Of a stretch of 9,059 nt of DNA, positions 6,531 to 9,059 are shown piece after piece (the stretch's first letter is position 1; every line of letters starts with the position of its first letter). The DNA comes from Planctomycetaceae bacterium (GTDB taxonomy: Bacteria; Planctomycetota; Planctomycetia; Pirellulales; Pirellulaceae). The stretch lies in NCBI GenBank assembly GCA_002685655.1, contig NYXM01000051.1, forward strand, positions 1-9,059. The letters are read 5' to 3'. The notes under the pieces are model-generated. The model was not told the DNA's origin, ran no database searches, and saw only the letters and a list, made by a program, of their open reading frames with translations. Both the position numbers and the translations under genes were made by a program.

Positions 6531-6842
6531 CGCTCCCCGACAAACTGCGGTCGGTGCCCGTCGCTAAAACGTGACTCAAATATGACTAGTTTCCGACCAT
6601 ATAGAGACTTTCATCCGCGCATTCGGTGGGCGCATCTGTGATCGCAGTTCAACTCGGCGCTCGTTCTGAACAGGCTGATTTCTTCACTTCAGGCCCACAC
6701 GCCCGTGGTAAACCCTGTCGACTGTTCGCACGACACGGATTTTTGGGGCCGACATGGTTGTGCCAGTCATGCCTCGCCATGCTGGAATCCTGTTTGCGAA
6801 GCGGCTGGCCGTCGATACCACAGATGAACATCATCGTCCAAT

Positions 6843-6847
6843 GGAGA
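6843..6847 (+). promoter_or_regulatory. Shine-Dalgarno site of the outer-membrane protein gene
   Basis: GGAGA lies 7 bases before ATG 6855 and favours that start over the in-frame ATG at 6861, which would shorten the signal peptide by two residues including its only arginine. Confidence 0.6.
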
Positions 6848-6854
6848 AAATGCC

Positions 6855-8180
6855 ATGAGAATGGAAACTCTCATTACGTCTTGCGCGCTGCTCGCGTTAA
6901 TGGTCTGCTCACCGGCATATGCACAGCAATTTGCCCCTTCGGCAGGCTTTCAGCAGCAGGGGGTAGGACGTTTCGTGCCGTTGTCGCAAACTTTTGGCTA
7001 TCGGATCCAGCCTCGCTTTGGAGCCAGTGTCATGCCCGTGGCGCTCGTCGAGGCGGCAGATCCAACGCCGTTCGTAGGCATGGGTGTTCATGCTCCGCCC
7101 GCCCGTCTGCCTGGCTCGGCTGTGCCTCCATCAGGATCAGTCGCACCGCGTGCGTTGGGGCGGCCCGAGCTGGTTTCCGCGTATGAAGCGACTTGGCGAT
7201 CAACGCAACACTCAGTACCGGCACAGGAGGTTTCATTCGGAGCCGACCAAAAGCCTGTCGCGTGTGACAAAGATTGCAAAGGCAAATGCTGCTGCCCACC
7301 GGCCTGGGCGCACCGCAGCGGCCTGTTTGGCGAGTTGCTTTATCTGCGAGCCCGGGATTCGGAAGTCGCTTTCGCCCTGCCCGTCAACGGCGCGATTCCC
7401 ATCGGACCCGTTGGCGTTTTGGATCAAGATTACTCCACCGGTTTCCGAGCAGGCTTCAGCCACTGTCTGGATGAGTGCACGAGTCTGGTGGCGACGTACT
7501 CGCATTTTGAGAGCAGTACGTTCAACTTCATCGACACGAACCCAACGCCTGCGCTGCGTGGCCTGTTGTTACACCCGGCAACGGCAAACGCCGCTGCGGA
7601 TTTCCTCACGGCCAGCGCAAATTATGATATCGATTTCGAGCTGGTCGACATCGATTATCGATCGGTGTTGTTCGCGGGAGACTGCTACGCCGTCAACTAC
7701 TCAGTCGGAGCTCGATACGCACACTTGGACCAGGACATGCAGGTCGTTTACACAAACGCCGGGACCACCGATACCGTCATCACCGACATCGATTTCGATG
7801 GTGCAGGTATTCGAGTGGGGTTGGACGCAGAACGCCATTCCGGCCACCACGGGTTCCTGTGTTACGGAAAAGCGTTTGCCAGCTTTGTGGGTGGCGAATT
7901 CCGCGCGGATTACGATCACGGGGACACGGTGGATCCGAGCATCGTCGACACAGCCTTTCGAGCTGGTCGCCTCGTTACGATGCTTGATCTGGAACTGGGT
8001 GTTGGTTGGCAAAGCCGCTGTGGACATTACCGCCTCACCACCGGTTACGTGGTCAGTGCTTGGCTGAACACTGTGAACACCGACGAGTGGGTCGATGCCG
8101 TCCGCAACAACAACTTTGTCGGGCTGGACGACCGCATGTCGTTCGACGGCCTGACGGCGCGTGCCGAGTATCGCTACTAA
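6855..8180 (+). CDS. Secreted outer-membrane beta-barrel protein, Lpg1974/BBP7-like
   Basis: This 441-residue protein starts with a signal peptide: R2, a hydrophobic run from about L6 to V17, and a probable cut after A23 (AYA-QQ). Residues 24-135 are Pro/Gly/Ala/Gln-rich and low in predicted structure. A cysteine cluster follows at C137, C141 and C145-C147. From G156 onward (GLFGELLYLRARDSEV) the chain alternates polar and hydrophobic residues, as amphipathic strands do. It has recurring patterns such as DFELVDIDYRS and YSVGARYAHLD, and it ends ARAEYRY with the terminal aromatic residue typical of outer-membrane barrels. The strand pattern and the GLFGELLYL opening fit the Lpg1974 family of pore-forming outer-membrane proteins, common in Planctomycetota. 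It likely sits in the outer membrane as a pore or structural barrel; the cargo is unknown. A Shine-Dalgarno site precedes it, a strong terminator follows, and it appears monocistronic. The exact subfamily is less certain than the barrel assignment. Confidence 0.82.
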   Translation: MRMETLITSCALLALMVCSPAYAQQFAPSAGFQQQGVGRFVPLSQTFGYRIQPRFGASVMPVALVEAADPTPFVGMGVHAPPARLPGSAVPPSGSVAPRALGRPELVSAYEATWRSTQHSVPAQEVSFGADQKPVACDKDCKGKCCCPPAWAHRSGLFGELLYLRARDSEVAFALPVNGAIPIGPVGVLDQDYSTGFRAGFSHCLDECTSLVATYSHFESSTFNFIDTNPTPALRGLLLHPATANAAADFLTASANYDIDFELVDIDYRSVLFAGDCYAVNYSVGARYAHLDQDMQVVYTNAGTTDTVITDIDFDGAGIRVGLDAERHSGHHGFLCYGKAFASFVGGEFRADYDHGDTVDPSIVDTAFRAGRLVTMLDLELGVGWQSRCGHYRLTTGYVVSAWLNTVNTDEWVDAVRNNNFVGLDDRMSFDGLTARAEYRY

Positions 8181-8238
8181 GATAACCGGCCGCCGGGCGA
8201 CAACGCCCACCAAGTTCAGCGGCACAGCGTGAGAAAAA

Positions 8239-8280
8239 AGATGCCCGGCATTTGAAAACTGCCGGGCATCTCTTCTTTTC
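8239..8280 (+). terminator. Intrinsic terminator of the outer-membrane protein gene
   Basis: Bases 8239-8250 and 8260-8271 form a perfect 12-bp stem (core GATGCCCGGCA / TGCCGGGCATC) with a 9-base loop, followed by CTTCTTTTC. It begins 59 bases after the stop at 8180. The A-run at 8234-8239 on the left could also make it work on the minus strand. Confidence 0.9.
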
Positions 8281-8342
8281 GAATCACGACATCTGCCGAA
8301 CCCGGAACGCTGAGCCACGGAGAATAGATCTGATAGATGGTC

Positions 8343-8412
8343 TCACACAAGGGCGCGAAGAGGCAACGTGAACTGTTTCATCTATTGTTCTCTTCTTCGC
8401 GCCTTTGCGTGA
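8343..8412. repeat. Long inverted repeat of the 'CGCAAAGGCGCGAAG' type
   Basis: The left arm (8343-8363, containing AAGGGCGCGAAGA) and the right arm (8392-8412, containing TCTTCGCGCCTTTGCG) are inverted copies over 21 bases. Of three differences, two keep G-T pairing and one is an A-C mismatch. A 28-base loop separates them. Very similar 'CGCAAAG...GCGAAG' text recurs between genes in many bacterial genomes, from memory. This looks like a dispersed non-coding repeat that could fold as RNA or extrude a cruciform. It starts about 60 bases after the barrel gene's terminator. Confidence 0.7.
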
Positions 8413-8632
8413 TTTTCCTCCAGGCGTTTATCCGGTTGCGCGTTTAGCCGCCCGTTGATTTTGGCGTAGGCCGGTAACGATCAACGCAAGCGACCCAGTT
8501 CCGGCGATTGAAACCACCTGTTTGGACACCTTGTCGGAACTTCGCTCCGCTTGTTCGCGGCCCACAAGTGCTAAATGCATGAAAACCAGCGGGCGACGCA
8601 CACGGCGTAGTGGACATTCGACCTGCGCGAAA

Positions 8633-8839
8633 TCAGTCCCGCTTCGCTCCATCTGTGTCATTCACTGCAATAAACGGGGTTGGAACAGCAAAAAACGCGG
8701 TTGGAACAGCAAGAAACGCTGTCACGGTGGTACTCAAGAGCGGCTGATCTTTGAGAATCCATACGATTCTGCCTGACTCAGGCAACTCCGAGAAGACCAA
8801 ATCTGCTCTCACGGCCTCCAGTCTCCCAAGACGCGTCAT
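8633..8839 (-). CDS. Questionable 68-residue hypothetical protein with a heptapeptide repeat
   Basis: The minus-strand frame from ATG 8839 to TGA 8633 encodes 68 residues of no known family. After a charged first half it contains three consecutive seven-residue units: TAFLAVP, TAFFAVP and TPFIAVN. These form a hydrophobic stretch of about 20 residues, followed by a polar tail (DTDGAKRD). The repeat is exactly codon-sized (21 bases). The third, diverged unit keeps Ala and Val through synonymous changes (GCT to GCA, GTT to GTG), a weak hint of coding. Against it: no Shine-Dalgarno site, no signal for the start, and isolation in a repeat-rich spacer. Confidence 0.2.
   Translation of the reverse strand: MTRLGRLEAVRADLVFSELPESGRIVWILKDQPLLSTTVTAFLAVPTAFFAVPTPFIAVNDTDGAKRD
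8678..8719. repeat. 21-base tandem repeat, two near-perfect copies plus a diverged third
   Basis: Copies at 8678-8698 and 8699-8719 begin GGTTGGAACAGCAA and end AAACGC, differing at one base. A diverged third copy lies just to the left (about 8657-8677). The origin is probably slippage duplication. The unit is a multiple of three, so it stays in frame in any coding reading. Confidence 0.8.
8770..8784. repeat. 15-base palindrome
   Basis: TGCCTGA (8770-8776) and TCAGGCA (8778-8784) are perfect inverted copies around a single C. The size and symmetry fit a dimeric regulator site, and it lies about 60 bases before the possible promoter at 8847, but chance is a reasonable alternative. Confidence 0.35.
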
Positions 8840-8846
8840 TTAACGC

Positions 8847-8875
8847 TTGACTACGCAGTTTCACTATCATATCCT
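8847..8875 (+). promoter_or_regulatory. Possible sigma-70-type promoter reading to the right
   Basis: TTGACT (8847-8852), a 17-base spacer and TATCCT (8870-8875) match the consensus boxes at 5/6 and 4/6. It could drive a gene starting at ATG 9055 or beyond the window, with a leader of about 170 bases. No experimental or comparative support is available here. Confidence 0.35.
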
Positions 8876-9059
8876 GTCACCGCTACTTATCCATCAGTTA
8901 TAAAGTGGGTTATCAAGGCCCTTTGGGTGGGTGATTCACGATATCAACGACCGAGCAGCATGGCTTAGGCAACTCCCGATTAATAACATACCGTTGCTTG
9001 GTGTTTTCGATTACCCTCCCGAGACGTAGTGTGTGTTGATTTTTAGAGAGTCTCATGGA

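Larger units (their letters stand above)
8413..9059. other. Right-hand stretch without a confident gene
   Basis: Several short open frames cross this stretch on both strands but none has a recognisable domain or a good ribosome site. It holds a tandem repeat (8678-8719), a palindrome (8770-8784) and a possible promoter (8847-8875). An ATG at 9055 after AGAGAG may begin a gene that continues past the window. Confidence 0.45.

Noticed and set aside
6482..6540. tRNA-like text on the minus strand (GGTTCGAGGCC box, GGTAGCTC)
   Set aside because: The bases beside the TTCGAGG loop do not form a T-stem, and no acceptor stem or anticodon arm can be drawn. The region folds better as two simple hairpins.
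6626..7186. 186-codon plus-strand open frame overlapping the start of the barrel gene
   Set aside because: It has no domain or ribosome site and continues in the wrong frame into the signal-peptide gene, which has clear protein features. It is a shadow frame.
7084..8067. 327-codon plus-strand open frame inside the outer-membrane protein gene
   Set aside because: Its composition (Arg/Ser/Thr/Pro-rich, no strand pattern) is that of an off-frame reading. The other frame has a signal peptide and barrel.
8428..8661. 77-codon minus-strand open frame right of the inverted repeat
   Set aside because: A hydrophobic patch is present near its end, but it has no ribosome site, no recognised family and no context.
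8657..8719. Tandem repeat considered as a CRISPR remnant
   Set aside because: The copies are directly adjacent with no spacers and no cas genes are present.
8522..8776. 84-codon plus-strand open frame across the tandem repeat
   Set aside because: Its basic, Ser/Arg/Cys-rich composition and the KKRGWNS repeats look like an off-frame reading of the repeat. There is no start signal.
9055..9059. ATG after AGAGAG at the right edge as the start of a gene
   Set aside because: Only five bases are visible and the spacing of four bases to AGAGAG is short, so it is not listed as a gene.

Overview
This 9-kb window looks like chromosomal DNA of a moderately GC-rich, Gram-negative-type bacterium. The best guess is a member of the Planctomycetota. 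That rests on the mix of genes (a 400-residue adenylate-kinase-like protein with long extensions, an Lpg1974/BBP7-like outer-membrane barrel protein, a tryptophan-less cold-shock protein, a membrane-anchored glutamate-synthase-like protein), on the long repeat-bearing intergenic spaces and on weak Shine-Dalgarno signals. No rRNA, tRNA, CRISPR array, transposase or phage gene is visible, so the assignment is an inference from gene content.

Left part (1-4115): the last 39 codons of an unidentified gene end at 120. They are followed by a deaD/csdA-type DEAD-box RNA helicase (264-2384, +) with an acidic N-terminal extension and a C-terminal DbpA-type RNA-binding domain. After a 143-base gap with a possible promoter comes a nucleoside monophosphate kinase of the adenylate kinase family (2528-3730, +) carrying an uncharacterised C-terminal region. 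It converges on a small cold-shock-domain protein (3918-4115, -), and a strong 12-bp hairpin between them can terminate one or both. A cold-shock-type helicase and a cold-shock RNA chaperone lying 1.5 kb apart suggest an RNA-remodelling, cold-adaptation neighbourhood.

Middle part (4116-6854): a 677-base intergenic space holds a possible csp promoter, a REP-like element made of two inverted, hairpin-forming arms (4573-4674) and a likely terminator (4710-4737). That terminator serves the next gene, an FMN/3Fe-4S glutamate-synthase-like protein with an N-terminal membrane anchor and no glutaminase domain (4793-6337, -). The divergent space 6338-6854 contains two adjacent hairpins (6482-6526) of unknown role.

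Right part (6855-9059): a secreted beta-barrel outer-membrane protein (6855-8180, +) ends at a textbook intrinsic terminator (8239-8280). The remaining ~780 bases have no confident gene. They contain a long inverted repeat of the dispersed 'CGCAAAGGCGCGAAG' kind (8343-8412), a short in-frame tandem repeat (8678-8719), a small palindrome, and a possible promoter reading towards the right edge.

No defence system, biosynthetic cluster or mobile element is supported. The most unusual items are the extended kinase, the variant cold-shock protein, the lysine-rich frame without a start between kinase and csp, the structured divergent spacer, and the two REP-like repeats.
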